This document shows, piece after piece, positions 1 to 5,007 of a DNA stretch of 9,545 bases. The notes beneath the pieces were generated by a model. That model did not search any database, was not told where the DNA came from, and saw only the letters and a program-made list of their open reading frames with translations. Position 1 is the first letter of the stretch. Each line of letters starts with the position of its first letter. Both the position numbers and the translations under genes were made by a program. The stretch comes from a bacterium (lineage in GTDB: Bacteria; Actinomycetota; Acidimicrobiia; Acidimicrobiales; CATQHL01): assembly GCA_028819945.1 (NCBI GenBank), contig JAPPKQ010000355.1:1-9545 (forward strand). Reading direction: 5' to 3'.

Positions 1-222
1 CGGCCGCCAGAAGCAATCCCCGCCGACGACCGGCGAGCCCGAACCTACCACGCCCCGCGCGACACCCACAGCGGCATGACACCACCCACAAGATGCGGTC
101 CGGCGACCGGCGTGCCCCTGCCCTGTTACCGTCCGGGGCGTGCGCGGGGGTGACCGGCCCTGGGGGGCCTCGCCGGCTGGCAGCTCCGGCGCCGCCGGTC
201 GCTGGGGAGGACCGGTGCCGGC
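1..222 (+). other. Unassigned 5' flank, possibly the tail of an upstream gene
   Basis: I cannot assign a gene here. The reading frame starting at base 2 is open from the window edge to a TGA at 77-79 and would encode a Pro/Thr-rich tail (ending PTTPRATPTAA), which would suit the C-terminus of a protein starting outside the window. The frame starting at base 1 is also open, to a TGA at 151-153, so base composition does not decide between them. Bases 80-222 show no convincing ORF. The only clear signal is a GGGGAGG Shine-Dalgarno-like stretch at 204-210, which serves the next gene. No tRNA, terminator or T-tract is visible. Confidence 0.3.
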
Positions 223-984
223 GTGACCGCGCCGCGGGCGGCGCGGCGGCGCGGCGAGGCGGGTCTGGCGGTGTTGGAGTGGTTGCTGATCGTCGCCGCG
301 GTGGCGGGCCTGGCGGCGCTGGCGGTGGTGCTGGCCCGGCAGGCCGCGGACGAGACCGCTGAGGGGTTGGCGGCTTCCAGCGCCCGGTTGACCGCCGCGA
401 TGGTCGCCGCCGCGCGGGTCGAGGACGACGCCCGCGCCGCGGCGAGCGGGGGGTCGTGGGGCCGCTGGGAGAGCCAGTTCGAGTCGCGGTGCCGCCGCCT
501 GGCGATCACCTACGCCGACGCGGGCGCGCTGGTCGCGGCGGCGTTCGTCCGCCCCGTCGGCGCAGAGGACGGCGACCCGGTGGACCCCGCGGCCCTCGCC
601 AGCGCCGGCGAGGGCGCCCCTGACGCGTCGACGGCTCAGGCCCTCTGTGGCGTCCTCGCCGCCGCGGCGGCCCGCCCCCGCGCCCCCCCCCCCCCGGCCC
701 AGGCCCTGCACGACGCGCAGCGGGCCGCCGCCGACCTCGAGGCCGAGGCCCGGGTGCTCCGGCGCGGCGAGACCTGGGCGCAGTGGAAGGCCCGCTTCGA
801 GCCCCGATGCTCGCAGATCGCCGCCGCCTACCCACTGATCGTGAGGGTCAGGACCGCCGCCTTCAACGGCCCCACCGGCCAAGCAGGCGCCTCCGTCACC
901 CAGGCGCTCCTCGACGCCGCCACCCCCCACGCCCCAGGCCCCGGCAAGCCCCAACTGACCTGCACCGTCGAACTGGCCAGATAA
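223..984 (+). CDS. Prepilin-like (Tad/Flp or TadE-like) exported protein with duplicated W-W-FE-RC domain
   Basis: 253 aa, GTG start preceded by GGGGAGG (204-210, 12-nt spacer). The N-terminus is a short basic stretch (RRRGEAG), then a prepilin-peptidase-like site, Gly14 followed by LAVLE with Glu at +5 (E19), then one hydrophobic helix (about residues 20-38). This is the layout of Flp/TadE-type pilins and pseudopilins, so an envelope-anchored or pilus-associated role is inferred. The rest is probably extracytoplasmic. Two copies of a domain follow without gaps at an exact offset of 106 residues: W79-x2-W82-x3-FE-x-RC (C90), Y97, AAF106-108, matching W185, W188, FE192-193, C196, Y203, AAF212-214. 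Each copy has a second Cys further on (C142, C247), so intra-domain disulfides are plausible. A Pro-rich linker (about 152-158), encoded by a 12-C run, separates the copies. I do not recognise the duplicated domain. The coding call is fairly firm; the pilin-like function is tentative. Confidence 0.75.
   Translation: MTAPRAARRRGEAGLAVLEWLLIVAAVAGLAALAVVLARQAADETAEGLAASSARLTAAMVAAARVEDDARAAASGGSWGRWESQFESRCRRLAITYADAGALVAAAFVRPVGAEDGDPVDPAALASAGEGAPDASTAQALCGVLAAAAARPRAPPPPAQALHDAQRAAADLEAEARVLRRGETWAQWKARFEPRCSQIAAAYPLIVRVRTAAFNGPTGQAGASVTQALLDAATPHAPGPGKPQLTCTVELAR
683..694 (+). repeat. 12-nt poly-C homopolymer inside the prepilin-like gene
   Basis: Twelve consecutive C residues encode part of the Pro linker between the two domain copies. 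In the frame as given, the second copy stays in register. Losing one C would shift translation into a frame that stops at TGA 836-838 and lose the second domain. Such tracts are prone to polymerase slippage and to sequencing or assembly error. Confidence 0.9.
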
Positions 985-1050
985 CACACCCAACACCGAC
1001 CCGACCCCCTTACTCGAGCCCTGGTGCATCGCGCCGGCTGAGCGGGACTC

Positions 1051-1079
1051 GACCGCCTGCGCGAGGTGTTCGGGCGGTC
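1051..1079 (+). terminator. Possible terminator hairpin after the prepilin-like gene
   Basis: GACCGCC at 1051-1057 pairs with GGCGGTC at 1073-1079. A G:U and a G:C pair can extend this to 9 bp, leaving an 11-nt loop. It lies about 70 nt after the upstream stop codon and ahead of the mraZ promoter region, where a terminator would be expected. There is no downstream T-tract, so it is not a canonical intrinsic terminator. In DNA this GC-rich such a stem can arise by chance. Confidence 0.25.
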
Positions 1080-1116
1080 TGCCGGATCCCTCCCGGTGGC
1101 TCGATTGGCTTGCGTA

Positions 1117-1140
1117 GTGGGGAGAAGTGGTTTATTGTGG
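1117..1140 (+). promoter_or_regulatory. MraZ operator: three GTGG boxes phased at 10 bp
   Basis: GTGG occurs at 1117-1120, 1127-1130 and 1137-1140, exactly one helical turn apart. The segment is locally AT-richer than its surroundings. MraZ proteins of other bacteria are known to bind short TGGG/GTGG-type direct repeats at 10-bp spacing upstream of their own gene, so this is very likely the autoregulatory site of the dcw operon. The third box lies where the -35 element of the promoter with TATACT at 1162-1167 would fall, which suits repression by occlusion. Confidence 0.75.
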
Positions 1141-1167
1141 TGAAGAAGGGAGAGCAGTCCCTATACT
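1138..1167 (+). promoter_or_regulatory. Probable sigma-70-type promoter of the mraZ operon
   Basis: TATACT at 1162-1167 matches five of six bases of the TATAAT -10 consensus and stands out in this GC-rich DNA. A -35 at the usual 17-18 bp distance would be the poor match TGGTGA (1138-1143), overlapping the last MraZ box. Transcription would begin near 1173-1175, giving a leader of about 90 nt. A second weaker candidate, GATACT at 1175-1180, lies in an imperfect 13-bp repeat of the first (10 of 13 identical; 1161-1173 and 1174-1186). Confidence 0.5.
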
Positions 1168-1169
1168 GC

Positions 1170-1196
1170 GTCCTGATACTGCATCCCGATCAGGAC
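1170..1196 (+). repeat. 8-bp inverted repeat over the predicted transcription start
   Basis: GTCCTGAT at 1170-1177 is the perfect inverse of ATCAGGAC at 1189-1196, with an 11-nt spacer. It begins at the expected transcription start, so it could be an operator for a dimeric regulator or a hairpin at the 5' end of the mRNA. No factor can be named. Confidence 0.5.
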
Positions 1197-1200
1197 AGCC

Positions 1201-1223
1201 GCGCCGAGAGCGATGCTCGGCGC
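1201..1223 (+). repeat. Leader hairpin upstream of mraZ
   Basis: GCGCCGAG at 1201-1208 pairs perfectly with CTCGGCGC at 1216-1223 around a 7-nt loop. It lies in the predicted 5' leader, 39 nt before the mraZ ATG, with no T-tract after it. A role in mRNA stability or attenuation is possible but not shown. Confidence 0.45.
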
Positions 1224-1229
1224 TGACTC

Positions 1230-1255
1230 GTTGAGACACCACACGGTTGAGACAC
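1230..1255 (+). repeat. Direct repeat GTTGAGACAC x2 just before mraZ
   Basis: Two identical 10-mers, at 1230-1239 and 1246-1255, repeat with a 16-bp period and end 7 nt before the mraZ ATG. They occupy the position where a Shine-Dalgarno would be, yet offer only a weak GAG match. They may be a binding site for a protein or RNA acting on translation initiation, or a recent small duplication. Confidence 0.6.
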
Positions 1256-1262
1256 AGACGAC

Positions 1263-1733
1263 ATGGACAGAACATTCTCCGGCAGCCACGAGCGCTCTAT
1301 CGACGGCAAATGGCGCGTCTCGCTGCCGCCGGAGTTCCGCGGCGGGCTGGATGCCGAGGACCGCTGCGTCCTGGGTCGTGTTCCCGGCAGCCCCTGCCTG
1401 GGGTTGTGGCGTCAGAAGGGGTTCGACGCGGCCTACCGGCGCCTCGAGGAGGAGGTTCGCTCCCGGGGTTCCGGGCAGAACCTGCTCCGTTGGTTCTCCG
1501 GCAACGGCTACCCCGTCCGGCCCGACGCGCAGGGACGCATCGTCGTGCCCGAACCGCTGCGCGAGGTGCTGAGCATCGACACCGCCGACAGCGAGGCGCG
1601 CGTCTTCGTGGCGGGTGTCGGCGAGCGGATCGAGCTGTGGAACAGCGAGGTCTGGCTGGAGACTGTCGGTGGGGCCGGCGCCTACACCGACGAGGCGGGC
1701 CTGGATCCCCTCTCCGAGAGCAGTTGGCTGTGA
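1263..1733 (+). CDS. mraZ: MraZ, dcw-operon transcriptional regulator
   Basis: 156 aa. MraZ is a ring-forming DNA-binding protein of the SpoVT/AbrB-like fold that regulates the division/cell-wall operon it heads. Both half-motifs are visible: FSGSHERSIDGKWRVSLPPEFR-type at residues 5-26, and DAQGRIVVPEPLR (88-100) followed by VAGVGERIELW (116-126). The length is at or slightly above the family norm. ATG 1263 is chosen because the family motif begins directly after the initiator; the upstream Shine-Dalgarno is weak. An oddity is Trp17 in the first DxKxR motif, where most MraZ proteins have Gly (DxKGR); the second repeat is canonical. It follows the GTGG boxes and promoter, consistent with autoregulation. 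Its TGA is preceded by a G, creating a GTGA that today opens only a spurious ORF. Confidence 0.96.
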   Translation: MDRTFSGSHERSIDGKWRVSLPPEFRGGLDAEDRCVLGRVPGSPCLGLWRQKGFDAAYRRLEEEVRSRGSGQNLLRWFSGNGYPVRPDAQGRIVVPEPLREVLSIDTADSEARVFVAGVGERIELWNSEVWLETVGGAGAYTDEAGLDPLSESSWL

Positions 1734-1750
1734 GCGACCGGCCCGCGCCC

Positions 1751-1880
1751 GTTCGCCGCTCAGCAATCCCCCGGCGGCCAGGAGGACAGCCCATCCCTAC
1801 TCCGCCCACTTGCCACCTTCCTTGCGACGGAAACATTCGCCGCGAGGTCCTGGCAGCCGGGGGATTGCTGAGCGGCGAAC
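1751..1880. repeat. 130-bp MITE-like element with long terminal inverted repeats
   Basis: The 25 bases at 1751-1775 are the exact reverse complement of 1856-1880. After one mismatch the arms match for 7 more bases (1777-1783 with 1848-1854), giving 33-nt arms around a 64-nt core without a coding signature. The stem could extend outward with CCCGCG (1742-1747) pairing to CGCGGG (1881-1886) across a 3-nt bulge. I see no clear target-site duplication. Removing 1751-1880 exactly joins GTG 1730 (overlapping the mraZ stop as GTGA) in frame to rsmH, as expected of an insertion into the original rsmH start. Alternatives are a terminator or attenuator hairpin, or a REP-like structure processing the transcript. 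The structure is certain; mobility is inferred. Confidence 0.7.
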
Positions 1881-1884
1881 CGCG

Positions 1885-1898
1885 GGTGCAACGGCACC
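1885..1898 (+). promoter_or_regulatory. Small hairpin abutting the rsmH start codon
   Basis: GGTGC (1885-1889) pairs with GCACC (1894-1898) around AACG, and the stem ends directly at GTG 1899. It occupies the ribosome-binding region, where no good Shine-Dalgarno is visible, so initiation at rsmH may be weak or dependent on structure. Confidence 0.35.
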
Positions 1899-2846
1899 GT
1901 GGCCGTCCATGAGGGGCCAGGGATCGGCGGGCACGACCCCGTCATGGTCCGGGAGGTCACCGAGGTGCTGGCGCCGATCCCGTCGGGCGTGCTCGTGGAC
2001 GCCACCGTCGGCGCAGGCGGTCACACCGCCGCCCTCTTGGAGCGTCGCCCCGATCTGAGTTTCGTCGGGCTGGACCGGGATCCGGCCGCACTCGCCGCCG
2101 CAGCCCGGCGGCTTCCCGACGGCGTCCGGCTGCACCGCTGCCGCTATGCGGACCTCGGCGCGGCGCTCGCCGAGTTGGGGGTCGGCTCGCTCGCGGGCGT
2201 GATCTTCGACCTCGGGGTCAGCTCGATGCAGCTCGACACCCCCGCCCGGGGCTTCAGCTATCGGGCTGCTGGACGGATCGACATGCGCATGGATCCCACC
2301 GCGGAGCTGAGCGCCGCGCAGATCGTGAACGAATGGCCCCTCGAGCGCCTGGCGAGCCTGCTGCGGCGCTACGGCGACGAACCGCATGCCCACAGGATCG
2401 CCCGGGCCATCGTGGCCCGCCGCCCGCTGCACGACACCGTCGCGCTGGCCGAGGTCGTGCGCGCCGCCGTACCTGCCCGCGACCGCCGCCGCGGCGGGCA
2501 TCCCGCCAAGCGCAGCTTCCAGGCGCTGCGCATCGCGGTCAACGACGAGATCGCCCAGATCGCCCCGGCCCTCACGCAGTCCATCGACCTCCTGGTGCGG
2601 TACGGCAGGGGAGTGGTGCTCAGCTACCACTCCGGGGAGGACCGTGTCGTGAAGGACACCCTGGCGGCTGCCGCCTCCGGCGGCTGTGCCTGCCCGCCGA
2701 GGCTGCCCTGCGTCTGCGGCGCCGTCGCCGGCATCCGGCTGCTCTCGCGGCGCCCGGCGCGCCCCGCACCGGAGGAGACCCGGCGCAACCCGCGCGCCAC
2801 CAGTGCTCGCCTGCGGTCCTTCGAGAAGCTTCGGGCGGCGGCATGA
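1899..2846 (+). CDS. rsmH: RsmH, 16S rRNA m4C1402 methyltransferase
   Basis: 315 aa, normal family length. RsmH (MraW) transfers a methyl group from S-adenosylmethionine to N4 of C1402 in 16S rRNA. Visible motifs are H12-D-PVM at the N-terminus, the SAM-binding VDATVGAGGHT (33-43), FDLGVSSMQLD (103-113), RGFSY and DMRMDP (117-133), KRSFQALRIAVNDE (204-217), SYHSGEDRVVK (242-252), the Cys-rich C-x-C-x5-C-x-C segment (C263, C265, C271, C273) and the C-terminal NPRATSARLRSFEK. GTG 1899 is the first usable start: the frame is blocked by TGA at 1869-1871, which lies inside the right arm of the inverted-repeat element. There is no convincing Shine-Dalgarno. The ancestral start may have been GTG 1730 before the element inserted. 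The stop overlaps the ftsL start as ATGA. Confidence 0.96.
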   Translation: MAVHEGPGIGGHDPVMVREVTEVLAPIPSGVLVDATVGAGGHTAALLERRPDLSFVGLDRDPAALAAAARRLPDGVRLHRCRYADLGAALAELGVGSLAGVIFDLGVSSMQLDTPARGFSYRAAGRIDMRMDPTAELSAAQIVNEWPLERLASLLRRYGDEPHAHRIARAIVARRPLHDTVALAEVVRAAVPARDRRRGGHPAKRSFQALRIAVNDEIAQIAPALTQSIDLLVRYGRGVVLSYHSGEDRVVKDTLAAAASGGCACPPRLPCVCGAVAGIRLLSRRPARPAPEETRRNPRATSARLRSFEKLRAAA

Positions 2847-3214
2847 GCAAGCCTCTTGCCGCGCCGCCGCGGGCCGCCCCACAGGCAGGCGCGCAGTCCC
2901 GGCTCCGGGTCGTGGAGCGGGAGCGGCCCAGGTCGAAGGCGGTCCGCCGCGTCGTCGTCCGTGTGATGATCGTGCTGCTCAGCGGGCTGTTCGCCATCGG
3001 CGTCCTCCAGGCCGTGGTCACGCAGGCTCAGGGACGCATCGACCAGCTGGACCACCAGATCGACGAGGCGGTCAGCCTCGATCGCGAGTTGCGGCTGCGG
3101 CGTGCCGAACTGCTGTCGCCGGCGCGGCTGGCCACCGAGGCCCGTGACCGCCTCGGGATGGTGCCGCCCGAGACGATCAACTACCTGGACCCGGCCGTCG
3201 GTCCGGCGCCGTGA
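2843..3214 (+). CDS. ftsL: FtsL-like divisome protein
   Basis: 123 aa bitopic membrane protein. It has a basic, Pro/Ala-rich cytosolic N-terminus (1-36), one membrane segment (about 37-59, VMIVLLSGLFAIGVLQAVV), then a heptad-like coiled coil (about 60-92) and a short extracytoplasmic tail with LATEARDRLGMVPPE, which resembles the conserved end of FtsL/DivIC proteins. FtsL links FtsQ/FtsB-type partners to FtsW/FtsI at the septum. Sequence conservation in the family is low, so the call rests on size, topology and position between rsmH and ftsI. ATG 2843 overlaps the rsmH stop (ATGA), and its own stop overlaps the ftsI start (GTGA), so translation is probably coupled on both sides. Confidence 0.85.
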   Translation: MSKPLAAPPRAAPQAGAQSRLRVVERERPRSKAVRRVVVRVMIVLLSGLFAIGVLQAVVTQAQGRIDQLDHQIDEAVSLDRELRLRRAELLSPARLATEARDRLGMVPPETINYLDPAVGPAP

Positions 3215-5007
3215 GCAGATCCGACCGTGGCCGCTCGCACGTCACGGGCCGGCCCGGCACCGCCGGGCCGCCGGGCTACCGGTCCGGTGGCCGCAGGGCG
3301 GTGCTCGTGCTGGCGATGCTGGCGATGGCCGCCGGGCTCGTCGCGCGGACCTTCGAGCTCCAGTTCGGTGAGAACGATCGGATCCTGGCGTGGGCCAGGG
3401 ACCACCGCCTGCAGGAGAGCGCGGTGATCGGCGTGCGCGGCGACATCCTGGACCGCTCCGGCGAGCCTCTGGCGACGTCGGTGGAGTGGTCGGCGGTCTA
3501 CGCGGATCCCTCCCGGATCGGCGACCCGCTCACGGTGGCACGCGCCCTGGCGCCCACCCTCGGCGCCGAGGTGGAGCCGCTGGCCCAGAAGATGTCGGTG
3601 CCGGGCCGGTTCGTCTACCTCCAGCGGCAGGTCCCTCCCGAGCAGGCCGCAGCGGTGGACGACCTGGCCTTGGACGGGGTGGGCACGGTTCTGGAGCTGC
3701 ACCGGACGTACCCGCTGGGCGATTTCGCCGTGGAGATCGTGGGTTCGGTGAGCACCGACCACGCGGGCATCTCCGGCATCGAGTTGCTGCACGACGACCT
3801 GCTGGCCGCCAGCGACGGCTCGGAGTTGCGCGAGATGTATCCGGGGGGCCGCAGCGTGCCCGGCGGGGTCAGCGAGTCGGTGCTCGCTGTCGACGGTGCC
3901 GATCTGCGGCTCACCATCGACGGGATGCTGCAGTTCGAGGCAGCTCGCATCCTGGCCGCCCAGGTGAGCGAGACCGACGCGGCCGGCGGGGTGATCATCC
4001 TCGCCCGCCCGGCGACCGGCGAGATCCTGGCCATGTCCACCGCGACCCGCGACGACGCCGGGGAGGTCGTCACCGGCGCCGAGAACAAGGCCATCACCTG
4101 GGCCTTCGAGCCCGGGTCGGCGATCAAGGGCCTCACCTTCTCCGCGGTGCTGGACGCCGGGCTGGCCAGCCCGGCCACGACCAGGGCCGTACCCGACCGC
4201 CTGGTCGTGCACGACTCGCAGTTCAGCGACTACTCCCCACACCCCGTTCTGGACTATTCGGTACGCGACATCGTCGTGGAGTCCTCCAACATCGGGACGA
4301 TCCTGTGGGGACAGCGGCTCGGCGCCGCCGAACTCGACAACTACCTGCGCCGTTTCGGTCTCGGGGCGCGCAGCGGGCTCGGGCTCTACGGCGAATCCGC
4401 CGGTCTGCTGCCGAGCGTGTCGGACTGGTCGGGGACCTCTCTTGCCACCATCGCCATCGGCCAGGGAGTCTCGCTGACGCCGCTGCAGTTGCTGCAGGCC
4501 TTCAACACCATCGCCAACGAAGGCGTCTACGTCCCGGCGCGGATCGTGGCGGAAGTGACCGCGCCCGGCGGGGCGCCCACGAGCCCGCAACCCGTGCTCG
4601 AACCGCGGCGGGTCGTGTCCGCCGCGGCGGCCGTCCACATGCGCCGGATCCTGGGCGAGGTCGTGGCGAGCGGGACGGGGCGGCAGGCCGCCGTGCCGGG
4701 CTTCGAGGTGGCGGGCAAGACCGGCACCGCCCGCAAGCCGCACCCCGACGGCGGCTACGAGGACGCGGCCGGGAACTACCGCTATGTCGCCACGTTCGTG
4801 GGTTTCCTCCCGGCGTCGGACCCGGAACTCTCGTTGATCGTGGTGATCGACGAACCCACGACCACCATCTACGGCGGGAGCGCGGCTGCGCCGGCGTTCG
4901 CCGAGTTGGCCCGGGTCGCCCTGCGTCGCCTCAAGGTGCCACCGCCGTCCGATCACGGGCAACCCTTGATCCTGGCGGCGCTGCCGGCAGGAGACTCCCG
5001 TGACTGA
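3211..5007 (+). CDS. ftsI: FtsI/PBP3-type septal peptidoglycan transpeptidase
   Basis: 598 aa class B penicillin-binding protein, which crosslinks septal peptidoglycan. Order: basic cytosolic tail (1-29), single membrane anchor (about 30-45), pedestal domain beginning VRGDILDRSGEPLATS (75-90) with HRTYPLGDFAVEIVG (164-178), then the transpeptidase domain. Catalytic motifs are intact: S303-AIK306 (SxxK) in FEPGSAIKGLTF, S358-S-N360 (SxN), and K503-T-G505 in AGKTGTARK. IGQGVSLTPLQLLQAF (416-431) is typical of the family. GTG 3211 overlaps the ftsL stop as GTGA; no good Shine-Dalgarno is seen, so initiation is probably coupled. It overlaps murE by 8 bp. There is no PASTA domain at the C-terminus. 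The final residues after about 575 are poorly conserved. Confidence 0.96.
   Translation: MSRSDRGRSHVTGRPGTAGPPGYRSGGRRAVLVLAMLAMAAGLVARTFELQFGENDRILAWARDHRLQESAVIGVRGDILDRSGEPLATSVEWSAVYADPSRIGDPLTVARALAPTLGAEVEPLAQKMSVPGRFVYLQRQVPPEQAAAVDDLALDGVGTVLELHRTYPLGDFAVEIVGSVSTDHAGISGIELLHDDLLAASDGSELREMYPGGRSVPGGVSESVLAVDGADLRLTIDGMLQFEAARILAAQVSETDAAGGVIILARPATGEILAMSTATRDDAGEVVTGAENKAITWAFEPGSAIKGLTFSAVLDAGLASPATTRAVPDRLVVHDSQFSDYSPHPVLDYSVRDIVVESSNIGTILWGQRLGAAELDNYLRRFGLGARSGLGLYGESAGLLPSVSDWSGTSLATIAIGQGVSLTPLQLLQAFNTIANEGVYVPARIVAEVTAPGGAPTSPQPVLEPRRVVSAAAAVHMRRILGEVVASGTGRQAAVPGFEVAGKTGTARKPHPDGGYEDAAGNYRYVATFVGFLPASDPELSLIVVIDEPTTTIYGGSAAAPAFAELARVALRRLKVPPPSDHGQPLILAALPAGDSRD
3250..3270 (+). 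repeat. 9-bp perfect GC hairpin early in ftsI
   Basis: CGGCCCGGC (3250-3258) and its exact inverse (3262-3270) flank an ACC triloop, about 40 nt after the ftsI start in the codons for the Pro/Gly-rich cytosolic tail. It is stable on paper, but repeated Pro, Gly and Arg codons in GC-rich DNA readily produce such stems. Confidence 0.4.

Noticed and set aside
12..21. Ten bases identical to part of the 130-bp element's arm, considered as a second truncated copy
   Set aside because: A 10-base match to some part of the element is expected by chance in a window this size, and flanking similarity is not continuous.
93..362. Small Gly/Arg-rich ORF overlapping the start of the prepilin-like gene
   Set aside because: Low-complexity translation from another frame; the overlapping frame encodes a clear prepilin-type N-terminus with a ribosome site.
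783..1226. ORF spanning the end of the prepilin-like gene and the mraZ promoter
   Set aside because: It runs through the MraZ boxes, promoter and leader repeats and starts inside the duplicated domain out of frame.
1730..1912. 60-codon ORF starting at the GTGA overlapping the mraZ stop and running through the inverted-repeat element
   Set aside because: It reads through both arms of the element, overlaps the rsmH start, lacks a recognisable motif and is better explained as the leftover of the old rsmH start followed by an insertion.
1797..2882. Minus-strand open frame of 361 codons opposite rsmH
   Set aside because: Antisense shadow of RsmH, which has every family motif; no domain or ribosome site supports it.
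3390..5003. Plus-strand 537-codon frame inside ftsI
   Set aside because: Out-of-frame shadow, Arg/Gly/Pro-rich, fully contained in ftsI.
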